Assembly: GCF_000250635.1 (NCBI RefSeq)
Contig: NC_016940.1
Span: forward strand, 2,094,001-2,158,000
DNA: 64,000 nucleotides
Reading direction: 5' to 3'
Source: Saprospira grandis str. Lewin
GTDB lineage: Bacteria > Bacteroidota > Bacteroidia > Chitinophagales > Saprospiraceae
Shown here: positions 56,517 to 64,000 of the stretch, in pieces
How positions within the stretch are numbered: position 1 is the stretch's first letter
Layout of the letters: each line of letters opens with the position of its first letter
Notes under the pieces: generated by a model
Database searches by the model: none
What the model was told of the DNA's origin: nothing
What the model saw: only the letters and a program-made list of their open reading frames with translations
Position numbers and translations under genes: made by a program

Positions 56517-57974
56517 ATGTCTAAGCGATCTTTATACCTCCTTTTGGGCCTCTTGGCCGTTTTTGGCCTTAGTTTTTTGCCTTTGGGCATTGCGGCTCCT
56601 TTGCTTTATGCCCTTCGTTTGGCGCTCATTGTTGCCGCTAGCCAATTGGCCCTAAAGCCCTTGCATCTTCCCCGACGGTTTTTTATCGTTTTGGGGAGCT
56701 TAGTGGTCTTTTTGGCCTTGGGCATGGCCGCTAGCTGGTTGTTGGTTATGGCTCAGGTAGCGCTTTTCCTCTTTTTGGCCTTGGTTGTTGTCGATGCTAT
56801 CTTGCTTTTTCATCCTAAGATTAAGCTCAAAGCAGCGCGAAAACTGCCCAAGTTGTTCTCGCTTAGCGACCCCAACTCTATTAAATTAGAGCTAGACAAT
56901 CAGTCGCCTGTTGCTTTATCGCTTGAAATCATTGACGAGCTCCCCTTACAGTTTCAAAAGCGAGATTTTCAGTTGTTTCATCAGCTGCAAAAAGGGGAAA
57001 AAGATACCTTGGTCTATGAGCTCAAGCCTTTGGAGCGGGGAGAGTATGTGTTTAGAAATATCAACATCTTTTTGCGGTCTAAATTGGGCCTGATTGAGCG
57101 GCATATTATTGTAGAGCAGGAGCAAACGATTCCCGTTTATCCCTCTATTATTCAAATGCGCAAATATGAGCTTTTGGCCCTTGCTCGAATCTCTATTTTT
57201 CCAGGTGTCAAGAAAATGAGACGGCTAGGGAACAGCTATGAGTTTGAGCAAATCCGAAACTATGTAAAAGGCGATGACTTTAGGAGCATCAACTGGAAGG
57301 CCACTAGCCGCCGCAATGAGTTGATGGTTAACCAATATGAAGATGAGCGTTCGCAGCAGGTCTTTTGTGTGATAGACAAAGGCCGCTCGATGAAAATGCC
57401 TTTTGAGGGCCTCAGCTTGATGGATTATGCCATTAACAGTAGCTTGGTCATTTTGAATATTGCTCTACAAAAGCACGATAAGGCGGGCTTGATGAGTTTT
57501 TCGGATAAAATTGGAAGCACGGTAAAGGCAGAAAGTGGGCCCAAGCATTTGCGGACCATCTTGGAGGCGCTTTATCGAGAGAAAGAGCGAAACTTTGAGG
57601 CCAACTATGAATTGTTGTTTCAGGCCTCTCGTCGCTTTATTCGCCGCCGCAGTTTGATTTTTCTCTACACCAACTTTGAGAGTTTTTCGGCCATGCAGCG
57701 GGTTTTGCCCATTTTGCGGCGCATTAACCATTTGCATTTGTTGGTGGTTGTCTTTTTTGAGAATACCGAAATTCAGGATTATGCCAAGCAAGAGGCTTAT
57801 GATACTGAAATGATTTACAATTGGACCATTGCGCAAAAGTTTGTAGAGGAAAAGCAGCGAATTGTTCGGGAGTTGCGGCAATATGGCATTCAGTCTATTT
57901 TAACTCGGCCCGAGGATTTGTCTATCAATACTGTAAATAAATATTTGGAGCTCAAGGCTAGGGGCTTAATTTAA
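56517..57974 (+). CDS. DUF58-domain membrane protein with degenerate vWA site
   Basis: A 485-aa protein, usually found with MoxR ATPases. Two to three N-terminal membrane helices (about 5-90) are followed by a beta domain and 'NSYEFEQIRNYVKGDDFRSI', then NWKATSR, the DUF58 hallmark. The vWA fold starts 'VFCVIDKGRSMKMPFEGLSL', with the MIDAS D-x-S-x-S changed to DKGRS. A GTP/MoxR partner is not in the window. Terminator shared with uvrA. Confidence 0.9.
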   Translation: MSKRSLYLLLGLLAVFGLSFLPLGIAAPLLYALRLALIVAASQLALKPLHLPRRFFIVLGSLVVFLALGMAASWLLVMAQVALFLFLALVVVDAILLFHPKIKLKAARKLPKLFSLSDPNSIKLELDNQSPVALSLEIIDELPLQFQKRDFQLFHQLQKGEKDTLVYELKPLERGEYVFRNINIFLRSKLGLIERHIIVEQEQTIPVYPSIIQMRKYELLALARISIFPGVKKMRRLGNSYEFEQIRNYVKGDDFRSINWKATSRRNELMVNQYEDERSQQVFCVIDKGRSMKMPFEGLSLMDYAINSSLVILNIALQKHDKAGLMSFSDKIGSTVKAESGPKHLRTILEALYREKERNFEANYELLFQASRRFIRRRSLIFLYTNFESFSAMQRVLPILRRINHLHLLVVVFFENTEIQDYAKQEAYDTEMIYNWTIAQKFVEEKQRIVRELRQYGIQSILTRPEDLSINTVNKYLELKARGLI

Positions 57975-57975
57975 G

Positions 57976-58010
57976 AAAAAGGGATATCGCTTATGCGATA
58001 TCCCTTTTTT
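57976..58010. terminator. Bidirectional terminator between the DUF58 gene and uvrA
   Basis: Perfect stem AAAAAGGGATATCGC / GCGATATCCCTTTTT with a 4-nt loop (A and T tracts on both sides), lying between two convergent genes. Confidence 0.92.
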
Positions 58011-58023
58011 GATGGCCAAGGGG

Positions 58024-60864
58024 CTACAACTCTAGTTTTAGGAAGCGGCCAGTATGGCTATTGGGGCAGGCGGCAATTTCTTCTGGGCTACCTTGGGCAA
58101 TAATTTGCCCGCCTTTGGCCCCTCCTTCTGGACCAATATCAACCAGATAGTCGGCTACCTTAATGACATCCATATTATGTTCGATCACCAGGACCGTATT
58201 GCCTCTTTCCACCAACATATTGAGGACATTGAGCAGCAGGCGAATATCGGCAAAATGTAATCCGGTGGTGGGTTCATCTAGAATATAGAAGGTGTTGCCC
58301 GTATCTCGTTTAGACAGCTCCTTGGCTAGTTTGATGCGTTGGGCTTCCCCACCAGAGAGCGTCGTCGCCGATTGTCCGAGCGTAATATAGCCTAGGCCTA
58401 CATCTTGGAGGGTAGCAATTTTGCGATGAATTTTGGGCAGGTCGGCAAAGAAGTCACTAGCTTCATCTACCGACATCTGTAGCACATCGCTAATACTTTT
58501 CTTCTTATAAATAATCTCGAGGGTTTCGCGATTATAGCGTTTGCCTTTACAGCTTTCGCATTCTACCTCTACATTGGGTAAAAACTGCATTTCGATTAGG
58601 CGGTAGCCGCTGCCTCCGCAATCTTCGCAGCGTCCGCCAGAGACATTAAAGGAAAAGCGGCCGGGTTTGTAACCTCGGATTTTAGCTTCGGGGATAGCAG
58701 CAAAGAGCTTGCGAATTTCGTCAAAAACGCCAATATAAGTAGCGGGATTAGAGCGGGGTGTTCGGCCAATGGGCTGTTGGTCAATTTCGATGACCTTATC
58801 AATATGTTCTATTCCTTCGATACTGTCGTAGGCAAGGGGTTTTTGGATCGAATTATAGAAATGTTGGCGGAGAATAGGGTAGAGGGTTTCATTGACTAGG
58901 GTTGATTTTCCGCTACCCGATACGCCAGTGACACAGATGAGTGTTCCTAGCGGCAGTTCTAAATCGACGGACTTGAGGTTATTGCCTTTTGCTCCTTTTA
59001 GCTGAAGTTGTTTGCCATGGCCTTTTCTGCGGGCTGTAGGGGTAAGGATTTTGAGTCGGTTAGCCAGATAATCGGCAGTAATGCCCGATTGAGAGAGGAA
59101 GTCATGGGGTTTTCCTTCAGCGACAATTTCGCCACCGAGTTTACCGGCTTTTGGTCCCAAATCGATCAGATAATCGGAGGCCAGCATAATATCTTTATCA
59201 TGTTCTACCACCAAGACCGAATTGCCGATATCGGTTAATTCTCGGAGGGCTACAATAAGCTGTTCATTATCTCTTTGGTGCAGGCCGATACTAGGTTCAT
59301 CTAAGACATAAGTAATACCGGTCAGTTGAGAGCCAATTTGGGTAGCTAGGCGGATGCGTTGAGATTCTCCGCCGGAGAGGGTTCTGGCGGGGCGGTTGAG
59401 TTGCAGATAATCGAGGCCCACCTCTAGGAGGAAGCCTAGTCGGAGGCGTAATTCCTTAATAATATCGGTACCAATTAGCTGTTGGCGTTTACTCAACTGG
59501 CTGGGGAGTTCTTCTAGCCAATCATAGAGGCTACGAATATCCATTTGGGCTAATTCGGCGATATTTTTTTCGGCCAATTTAAAATAGAGTGATTCTTTGC
59601 GCAGGCGGCTGCCTTCACATTGGGGGCAATCGATGACCCGCATAAACTCCTCGGCCCAGGAGCGGATTTTTTCTGAGCTAGAGCTTTTATAATAATGTTT
59701 GAGCATACGCACCAGGCCTTCATCGGCTAGATTGTGCGACAATTCTTCTCGGCCAAAATTGCGGGCATCAAAGCTACCGTCTCCGCCATAGAGAATGGTC
59801 CGGAGAGCTTCTTCGGGAATTTCCTTGACGGGAGTAGAGAAGCTAAACTTATATTTTTTGGATAGGGCGCGCAGTTGTTTGAAGGTCAGGTTTTTTCGGA
59901 CCTCTCCTAGGGGGACAATAGCTTGTTCATTAATACTTTTGCTATCATCTGGAATGACCAGTTCTAGGTCCACCTCATGTAGTTCGCCTAAGCCTTTACA
60001 GTGGGGGCAGGCGCCATAAGGAGAGTTAAAAGAGAAGCTATTGGGGGAGGGTTCTTCATAAGAAATGCCAGAATCGGTACACATCAGATACTTACTATAC
60101 TGATGAATTGTTTCGCTTTCGTGTTCCATAAACATGACAAAGCCGTTGCCATGTTTGAGGGCTGTTTTTAGAGAAAGTTCGAAGCGGTCGCGGCGTTTTT
60201 CGCTCACCTTGAGGCGGTCTACTACCAACTCAATATCATGAGTTTTATAGCGGTCGATTTGCATACCTGCTTCAAGATCGATCATATAGCCATCTATGCG
60301 CATTTTGGTAAAGCCCTGTTTGCGCATTTGTTCAAAGAGTTCGCGGTAGTGTCCTTTACGGGCGCGGACCAAGGGGGCCAGCAAGATGCCCTTTTTCCCT
60401 TCAAAATGTTGGAAGATATGCTCGATAATTTGCTCCTCGCTATAGCGTTGCATTTTTTTGCCTGTTTTATAGGAATAGGCATCGCTAGCGCGGGCATAGA
60501 GTAGGCGGAGAAAATCGTAAATTTCGGTAACGGTACCTACGGTAGAGCGGGGATTTTTGCTGGTTGTTTTTTGTTCGATAGCGATAACGGGGCTAAGGCC
60601 TTCAATTTTTTCGACATCGGGTCGTTCCATATTTCCGATAAACTGTCGGGCATAAGAGGAGAAGGTCTCCATATAGCGTCTTTGGCCCTCTGCGTAGATA
60701 GTATCGAAGGCCAGCGATGATTTGCCGCTACCACTTACCCCAGTAATGACGACCAATTGGTTGCGGGGAATACGCAAGTTAATTTTTTTGAGGTTATGCT
60801 CGGAGGCGCCCCAAATTTCCATAAATTCTTGCTCTTTTGACTCTTGCTGGCTCATGATAGGCAT
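58024..60864 (-). CDS. uvrA: Excinuclease ABC subunit A
   Basis: DNA-damage recognition ATPase of nucleotide-excision repair, about 946 aa. Two ABC cassettes: Walker A '[20 protein letters not shown]' and '[20 protein letters not shown]'; signatures '[18 protein letters not shown]' and '[18 protein letters not shown]'. Zinc modules are seen at '[13 protein letters not shown]' with '[10 protein letters not shown]' and at '[10 protein letters not shown]' with '[10 protein letters not shown]'. Two ATGs (60864 and 60855) are possible starts; the first is used. The upstream TTG at 60888 seems less likely. Confidence 0.96.
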   Translation of the reverse strand: MPIMSQQESKEQEFMEIWGASEHNLKKINLRIPRNQLVVITGVSGSGKSSLAFDTIYAEGQRRYMETFSSYARQFIGNMERPDVEKIEGLSPVIAIEQKTTSKNPRSTVGTVTEIYDFLRLLYARASDAYSYKTGKKMQRYSEEQIIEHIFQHFEGKKGILLAPLVRARKGHYRELFEQMRKQGFTKMRIDGYMIDLEAGMQIDRYKTHDIELVVDRLKVSEKRRDRFELSLKTALKHGNGFVMFMEHESETIHQYSKYLMCTDSGISYEEPSPNSFSFNSPYGACPHCKGLGELHEVDLELVIPDDSKSINEQAIVPLGEVRKNLTFKQLRALSKKYKFSFSTPVKEIPEEALRTILYGGDGSFDARNFGREELSHNLADEGLVRMLKHYYKSSSSEKIRSWAEEFMRVIDCPQCEGSRLRKESLYFKLAEKNIAELAQMDIRSLYDWLEELPSQLSKRQQLIGTDIIKELRLRLGFLLEVGLDYLQLNRPARTLSGGESQRIRLATQIGSQLTGITYVLDEPSIGLHQRDNEQLIVALRELTDIGNSVLVVEHDKDIMLASDYLIDLGPKAGKLGGEIVAEGKPHDFLSQSGITADYLANRLKILTPTARRKGHGKQLQLKGAKGNNLKSVDLELPLGTLICVTGVSGSGKSTLVNETLYPILRQHFYNSIQKPLAYDSIEGIEHIDKVIEIDQQPIGRTPRSNPATYIGVFDEIRKLFAAIPEAKIRGYKPGRFSFNVSGGRCEDCGGSGYRLIEMQFLPNVEVECESCKGKRYNRETLEIIYKKKSISDVLQMSVDEASDFFADLPKIHRKIATLQDVGLGYITLGQSATTLSGGEAQRIKLAKELSKRDTGNTFYILDEPTTGLHFADIRLLLNVLNMLVERGNTVLVIEHNMDVIKVADYLVDIGPEGGAKGGQIIAQGSPEEIAACPNSHTGRFLKLEL

Positions 60865-61001
60865 TTCTAATTGAGAATGAAGTGGCAAAGATAATAAGTC
60901 TTCCTTGCTCCGAACAAAGCCGTCTTAAAAAAGATTGGAACTTTATTAAAGATTTGCGTTGGGGGAGGCGGCGCAGCCGCCTTCAAGGCGCGGAGCGCCT
61001 C

Positions 61002-61117
61002 GGCTGAGGGATGGACAGCAGTGGCCGAAGGCCAGACCAAAGCGCGAAGCGCTGCAGGGCCGAGCAGGCCTGCGAGCTGCGAAACAGCCCGACCCGAGCG
61101 GAGCGAGGGGCAGCCCC
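61002..61117 (-). repeat. GGCC cloverleaf element, copy 23 (type B, reverse)
   Basis: Begins GGCTGAGGGATGG and ends GGGGCAGCCCC. Hairpin 1 is the CCTCGCTCCGCTCGGG type, hairpin 2 AGCGC-TTC-GCGCT, hairpin 3 TGGCC-TTC-GGCCA. Two extra hairpins (GGCGGC/GCCGCC and AGGCGC/GCGCCT) precede it at 60967-61001. It lies between divergent uvrA and hisA. Confidence 0.9.
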
Positions 61118-61349
61118 AAATAAAAAAAGGACTAGCTTTGAAAAAAGTTGGAAAAATTACTTTTGGTGGATTTGTGTTTTTGGGGATAAAGCTTTGGGTT
61201 AGGTTTATTTTGGGAAGTAATTATTTTAGATCCTTCATTTTGTTCCCTGCTAGCTGGCTTGTTTTTGTGGGGAAGGGCCTTATTTTCTTAGAAAGTTGTT
61301 AAATTTAGAGCCAAGACCTAGAGTTCCAAGCCAATCAAAAAAAAGCCTT
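61118..61349 (+). other. AT-rich leader/promoter region of hisA
   Basis: No gene seen. An A-rich start is followed by T- and G-rich plus-strand sequence. No clear -33/-7 pair, operator or his-type attenuator (no run of His codons) was found. Confidence 0.4.
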
Positions 61350-62075
61350 ATGATTAAAGTTATACCTGCCTTAGATATCCTGAATGGTAAATGTGTTCGT
61401 TTGACCAAGGGAAGTTTTGAAGAAGCCAAAGTTTACGATGAAGACCCGGTAGCGGTGGCCAAGCGTTTTGCGGCGGCTGGAGTAAAGCAGTTACATTTGG
61501 TAGATTTGGATGGGGCCAAAGCGGGGCGGGTGGTCAACTATGAGATTTTGCGGGCGATCACGGAAGAGACGGATTTGGAGGTAGAATTTGGTGGTGGGAT
61601 CAAGTCGGATCAGGATTTGGCTCAGGTATTTGCGGCTGGTGCGCAAAAAGTGACGATTGGGACCTTGGCGGTAAAGAACCCGAAACTGCTTTTATCTTGG
61701 TTGCAAAAATATGGGAAAGACCGCATTATTTTGGGGGCAGATGTATTGGATGGGCTCATTCGGATTGAGGGTTGGGAGCGAGAGACAGAATTTAAGCTCT
61801 TTGACTTCATTACGAACTATCAGTGGCATGGGATTCAGTATATTTTGTGCACAGACATTGATAAAGACGGGATGATGCAGGGGAGTTCTTTGGACTTATA
61901 TGAGTCCTTGTTGGCTCAATTTCCGGATTTGAAGTTTATTGCCAATGGGGGAATTTCTTCTATTGAGGAGTTGCAGGAGTTGGATAAAATGGGCTGTTAT
62001 GCGGCTGTAGTGGGCAAGGCGCTTTATGAGGAAAAGATCAGTTTGGAAGAGCTTGCCCAGTTTTTGAGTGAATAA
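61350..62075 (+). CDS. hisA: ProFAR isomerase, histidine biosynthesis
   Basis: Amadori isomerase of histidine synthesis, 241 aa, (beta/alpha)8 barrel. The ATG at 61350 gives 'MIKVIPALDILNGKCVRLTK' with catalytic D8; the second Asp is in 'CTDIDKDGMMQGSSLDLYES'. Phosphate-binding 'EFGGGIKSDQDLAQ' and 'FIANGGISSIEEL' are present. It stands alone without other his genes, which is unusual for Bacteroidota, where his genes tend to be clustered. HisF is excluded since residues after the start match HisA. Confidence 0.93.
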   Translation: MIKVIPALDILNGKCVRLTKGSFEEAKVYDEDPVAVAKRFAAAGVKQLHLVDLDGAKAGRVVNYEILRAITEETDLEVEFGGGIKSDQDLAQVFAAGAQKVTIGTLAVKNPKLLLSWLQKYGKDRIILGADVLDGLIRIEGWERETEFKLFDFITNYQWHGIQYILCTDIDKDGMMQGSSLDLYESLLAQFPDLKFIANGGISSIEELQELDKMGCYAAVVGKALYEEKISLEELAQFLSE

Positions 62076-62186
62076 AATAAAATAGCGAAAGTCTTGAACA
62101 AAATGGTCCATGGGCTGTTGTGCTGTGTGTGATTCAAATTTCTGGGCTTGTTCCAGGATTTTGTCGAGAAACCAAGCTTTCAACTT

Positions 62187-62224
62187 AAAGGCCGTCCCGC
62201 AATTGCGGGACGGCCTTTTTTTGG
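62187..62224 (+). terminator. Intrinsic terminator downstream of hisA
   Basis: AAAGGCCGTCCCGC-AATT-GCGGGACGGCCTTT with T7: a 14-bp perfect stem, 110 bp after the hisA stop. The intervening stretch has no clear gene. Confidence 0.92.
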
Positions 62225-62225
62225 T

Positions 62226-62680
62226 TTTGGCGAAGAAAAAAGAGATATGTAAAATATAGAATAGATATAAATTACAAATGTTTATTTATACTGTCTTGAA
62301 TACTAGTAGAATAGCTGCTTGTTGTTTGCAAGGGCTATTTTTGGGTTTAGGCTCGTCGTTTACAGTAGATTACCCAATATTATAATAGAATTATATTCTA
62401 TATTTTTGTACTTAATAGTTATTTAATTTGGTTAGGCTTCCTATTTAGAGTTGTTAAAAAATACTTAGCATTTGGGGGCTTTAGATTTTGTTTCCTAATA
62501 AAATTTGAATAAAAAGGAGTAAAGCTTTAGTTTTATTGGGTGAAATCTGCAAAAGCATAGCTAAATAGTTGTTTGATGTTGGCCTTGGATTTAAAAAAAC
62601 CTTAAAATGGTTTTGTTGGGTCAAAGACAACCGCTAGCTTTATGTTGTTAAGGATTACGTTTAACCAAAAAAAGTTTTCT
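62226..62680 (+). promoter_or_regulatory. Long AT-rich upstream region of the susC-like gene
   Basis: 455 bp without a gene. It contains a perfect inverted repeat ATAGAAT-TAT-ATTCTAT (62385-62401), a possible operator, and several TTTG motifs, but no TTTG/TAnnTTTG pair with good spacing was found. Its length suggests a regulated promoter and long leader. Confidence 0.45.
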
Positions 62681-63537
62681 ATGAAGTACCTTAATCTAAT
62701 TACATTAGCCTTGCTGATGACTATTAGTACCGTCTATGCCCAAACTACGGTGACAGGGGCGGTAACTACAGAAGCAGGCGACCCTATTATTGGGGCTAAC
62801 GTCTTAGTCAAGGGTTCCTCCCCGATTATTGGAGCCATTACTGATTTTGACGGAAACTATCAGATCACGGTCCCTGAGGGCTATGAAGTTTTGTCTTATA
62901 GCTATGTAGGCTATGCCAGTCAGGACATTGAAGTAGCGGGTCAGACGACCATCAATGTTACTTTGGTAGAGGGAGTAGAAGTCAATAAGGTGGTGGTAAC
63001 TGCTTTGGGGCTATCTAGAGAAGAGAAAGCTTTGGGTTATGCGACCCAGGAGGTTTCTGGAGATGATCTCAACAAGGCTCGTGAGGTCAATGTCGTTAAC
63101 TCTTTGCAAGGTAAAGTAGCTGGTGTGCAGATTACTGGATCATCTAACTTGGGAGGATCTTCTCGCATTGTGATTCGTGGTGCGGGTTCTATTACTGGAA
63201 ACAACCAGCCTTTGTTTGTCGTTGATGGAGTACCTTTGGACAATGCCAACCACACGGATGCCGACCAAGAGCGTGGTGCTGGTGGATATGACTACGGTAA
63301 TGCCATTCAGGATCTTAACCCCGATGACATTGAGAGCATCAACGTATTGAAGGGCCCTACTGCTGCGGCACTTTATGGTAACCGTGCTGCCAATGGTGTA
63401 GTTATCATTACGACCAAAAAGGGAAAGAACATGTCTGTAAAGAATGCCCCTATTGGTGTATCGGTCAACTCTTCTATCCAATTTAATAATGTATATGTAT
63501 TGCCCAACTACCAAAACCAATATGGTGGAGGAGCGGG
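62681..63537 (+). pseudogene. SusC/RagA-family TonB-dependent receptor, truncated by IS3-family insertion
   Basis: The N-terminal 286 residues of an outer-membrane SusC-like receptor. The signal peptide starts at 62681 ('MKYLNLITLALLMTISTVYA'); the carboxypeptidase-like regulatory domain follows ('TVTGAVTTEAGDPIIGANVL'), then the plug ('NVVNSLQGKVAGVQITGSSN', 'SIVIRGAG'-like 'RIVIRGAGSITGNNQPLFVV', 'IESINVLKGPTAAALYGNRA'). Reading is lost at 63538, where the IS begins, and 38 foreign residues follow to a stop at 63652. The beta-barrel should lie beyond the IS, outside the window. Confidence 0.92.
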
Positions 63538-63606
63538 TGTAGCCTGCCCAAAAAAGCAACCATTAGTTATAGAAAATAATTATCTTAAAGAACAAAAACT
63601 AAAAGG

Positions 63607-63906
63607 ATGCGAAAAAGTAAATTCACGGAAAAGCAGAAGTTATCAATTTTAGCTGAGCACGACAGCGGCCTTAGCGTGGCAGATTTGTGTAGAAAGCACC
63701 AAATAAGCCCAGCCACTTTCTATAAATGGAAAAGATCCAAAGAGCAAGAAGTTGACGATAAAGAGCGTTTAATCAAGGGATTAGAGGCCCAAAATGCTCG
63801 TTTAAAAAAGATGTATGCAGACTTAAGCATGAATTATGAAATTTTAGAAGAGGGCTATGCAATGGCAAAAAAGCACTTAACCCCAAAAGACAAGAAAGAG
63901 TCATAG
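63607..63906 (+). CDS. IS3-family transposase OrfA
   Basis: A 99-aa OrfA with N-terminal HTH_Tnp_1 domain ('KFTEKQKLSILAEHDSGLSV', then 'ADLCRKHQISPATFYKWK') and a leucine-zipper-like second half. The slippery A-AAA-AAG at 63867-63873 is in the right phase (gcA AAA AAG) for -1 frameshifting into orfB. Confidence 0.93.
   Translation: MRKSKFTEKQKLSILAEHDSGLSVADLCRKHQISPATFYKWKRSKEQEVDDKERLIKGLEAQNARLKKMYADLSMNYEILEEGYAMAKKHLTPKDKKES
63867..63873 (+). promoter_or_regulatory. Programmed -1 frameshift site A-AAA-AAG
   Basis: A canonical slippery heptamer at the overlap of orfA and orfB, in phase with orfA. A -1 slip continues as 'KALNPKRQERVIDELSKKYS'. Confidence 0.85.
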
Positions 63907-64000
63907 ACGAGCTGTCCAAGAAGTACAGTGTGCGTCGAATCTGTGTCGTTTTGGGGTTTCGTCGTCAAACATACTATAAACGAAAGTCAGGTCATCGGCC
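63873..64000 (+). CDS. IS3-family transposase OrfB, N-terminal fragment at window edge
   Basis: The -1 frame after the slippery site reads 'RQERVIDELSKKYSVRRICV', then 'VLGFRRQTYYKRKSGHRP', the standard beginning of an IS3 OrfB before the rve integrase domain. It runs off the end of the window, so the DDE domain is not seen. It is probably made only as an OrfAB fusion. Confidence 0.88.

Larger units (their letters stand above)
63538..64000 (+). mobile_element. IS3-family insertion sequence, cut by window end
   Basis: Begins TGTAGCCTGCCC, with a terminal TG as is usual for the family. It carries orfA and the start of orfB joined by an A-AAA-AAG frameshift site. The right end and target duplication are outside the window. 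Confidence 0.9.

Noticed and set aside
63607-63652. C-terminal part of the SusC-like frame (63538-63652) as genuine receptor sequence
   Set aside because: This stretch is inside the IS3-family element and overlaps orfA in another frame; family similarity stops at 63537.

Overview
The window looks like chromosome from a Saprospira-like member of the Bacteroidota. This is an inference from gene content and style: a PorX-type T9SS response regulator with a PglZ domain, a SusC/RagA-type receptor, a DUF4837-type lipoprotein, candidate TTTG/TAnnTTTG promoters, few visible Shine-Dalgarno sites, and a very GGCC-rich intergenic repeat family. Coding content is mostly housekeeping. No rRNA, tRNA, CRISPR array or prophage was recognised.

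Layout. 1-3.5 kb: truncated Na+/alanine symporter, atypical SDR, clamp-loader delta'. 3.8-7.3 kb (minus): pheS, a lipoprotein, a polyprenyl synthase and a LysM glucosaminidase in a tight operon. 7.3-13 kb: a 16-residue-repeat secreted protein, a small membrane protein, and a TPR histidine kinase overlapping its response regulator. 13.2-23.5 kb (minus): an RND/MMPL exporter, a recG operon with two tiny coiled-coil membrane proteins and a GT-C-like protein, three paralogous 4-TM proteins, fabI. 23.8-29 kb (minus): typA, a secreted protein, ferritin, a CesT/YbjN-like protein. 29.2-30.7 kb: a frameshifted Tn5/IS4-type IS. 30.9-33.3 kb: a small nuclease-fold candidate, two possible short minus-strand transcripts, flavohemoglobin and its Rrf2 regulator. 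33.7-40.3 kb (plus): porX, rnhA, TraB/GumN, deoxyribosyltransferase-like, a GATase-like secreted protein, a DUF4837 lipoprotein. 40.5-46.1 kb (minus): mutS, Fic, GNAT, GT9. 46.4-50.5 kb (plus): PBP1A, lysA. 50.7-53.1 kb (minus): yqeY-cvpA-pabA-CBS operon. 53.4-58 kb (plus): thioredoxin, a secreted protein, a glycosyltransferase, a DUF58 protein. 58-62 kb: uvrA (minus), hisA (plus). 62.7-64 kb: a susC-like gene broken by an IS3-family element that runs off the window.

The outstanding feature is an intergenic element of about 110-150 bp, present in 23 full-length copies (one split by the IS4 element) plus fragments. Every copy can be drawn as a closed multi-hairpin (cloverleaf-like) structure: a closing stem, a first hairpin, a conserved core, and two more hairpins. 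The hairpin sequences differ between copies but usually stay self-complementary, and the closing stem exists in three matched versions (GGCCT/AGGCC, GGCTG/CAGCC, GGCCC/GGGCC). Copies are oriented so that the GGGGCC/GGGGCTG end lies next to a stop codon, a terminator T-run, or 24-33 bp before a start codon. I regard this as the best candidate for an undescribed system here: a mobile or regulatory structured DNA/RNA family.
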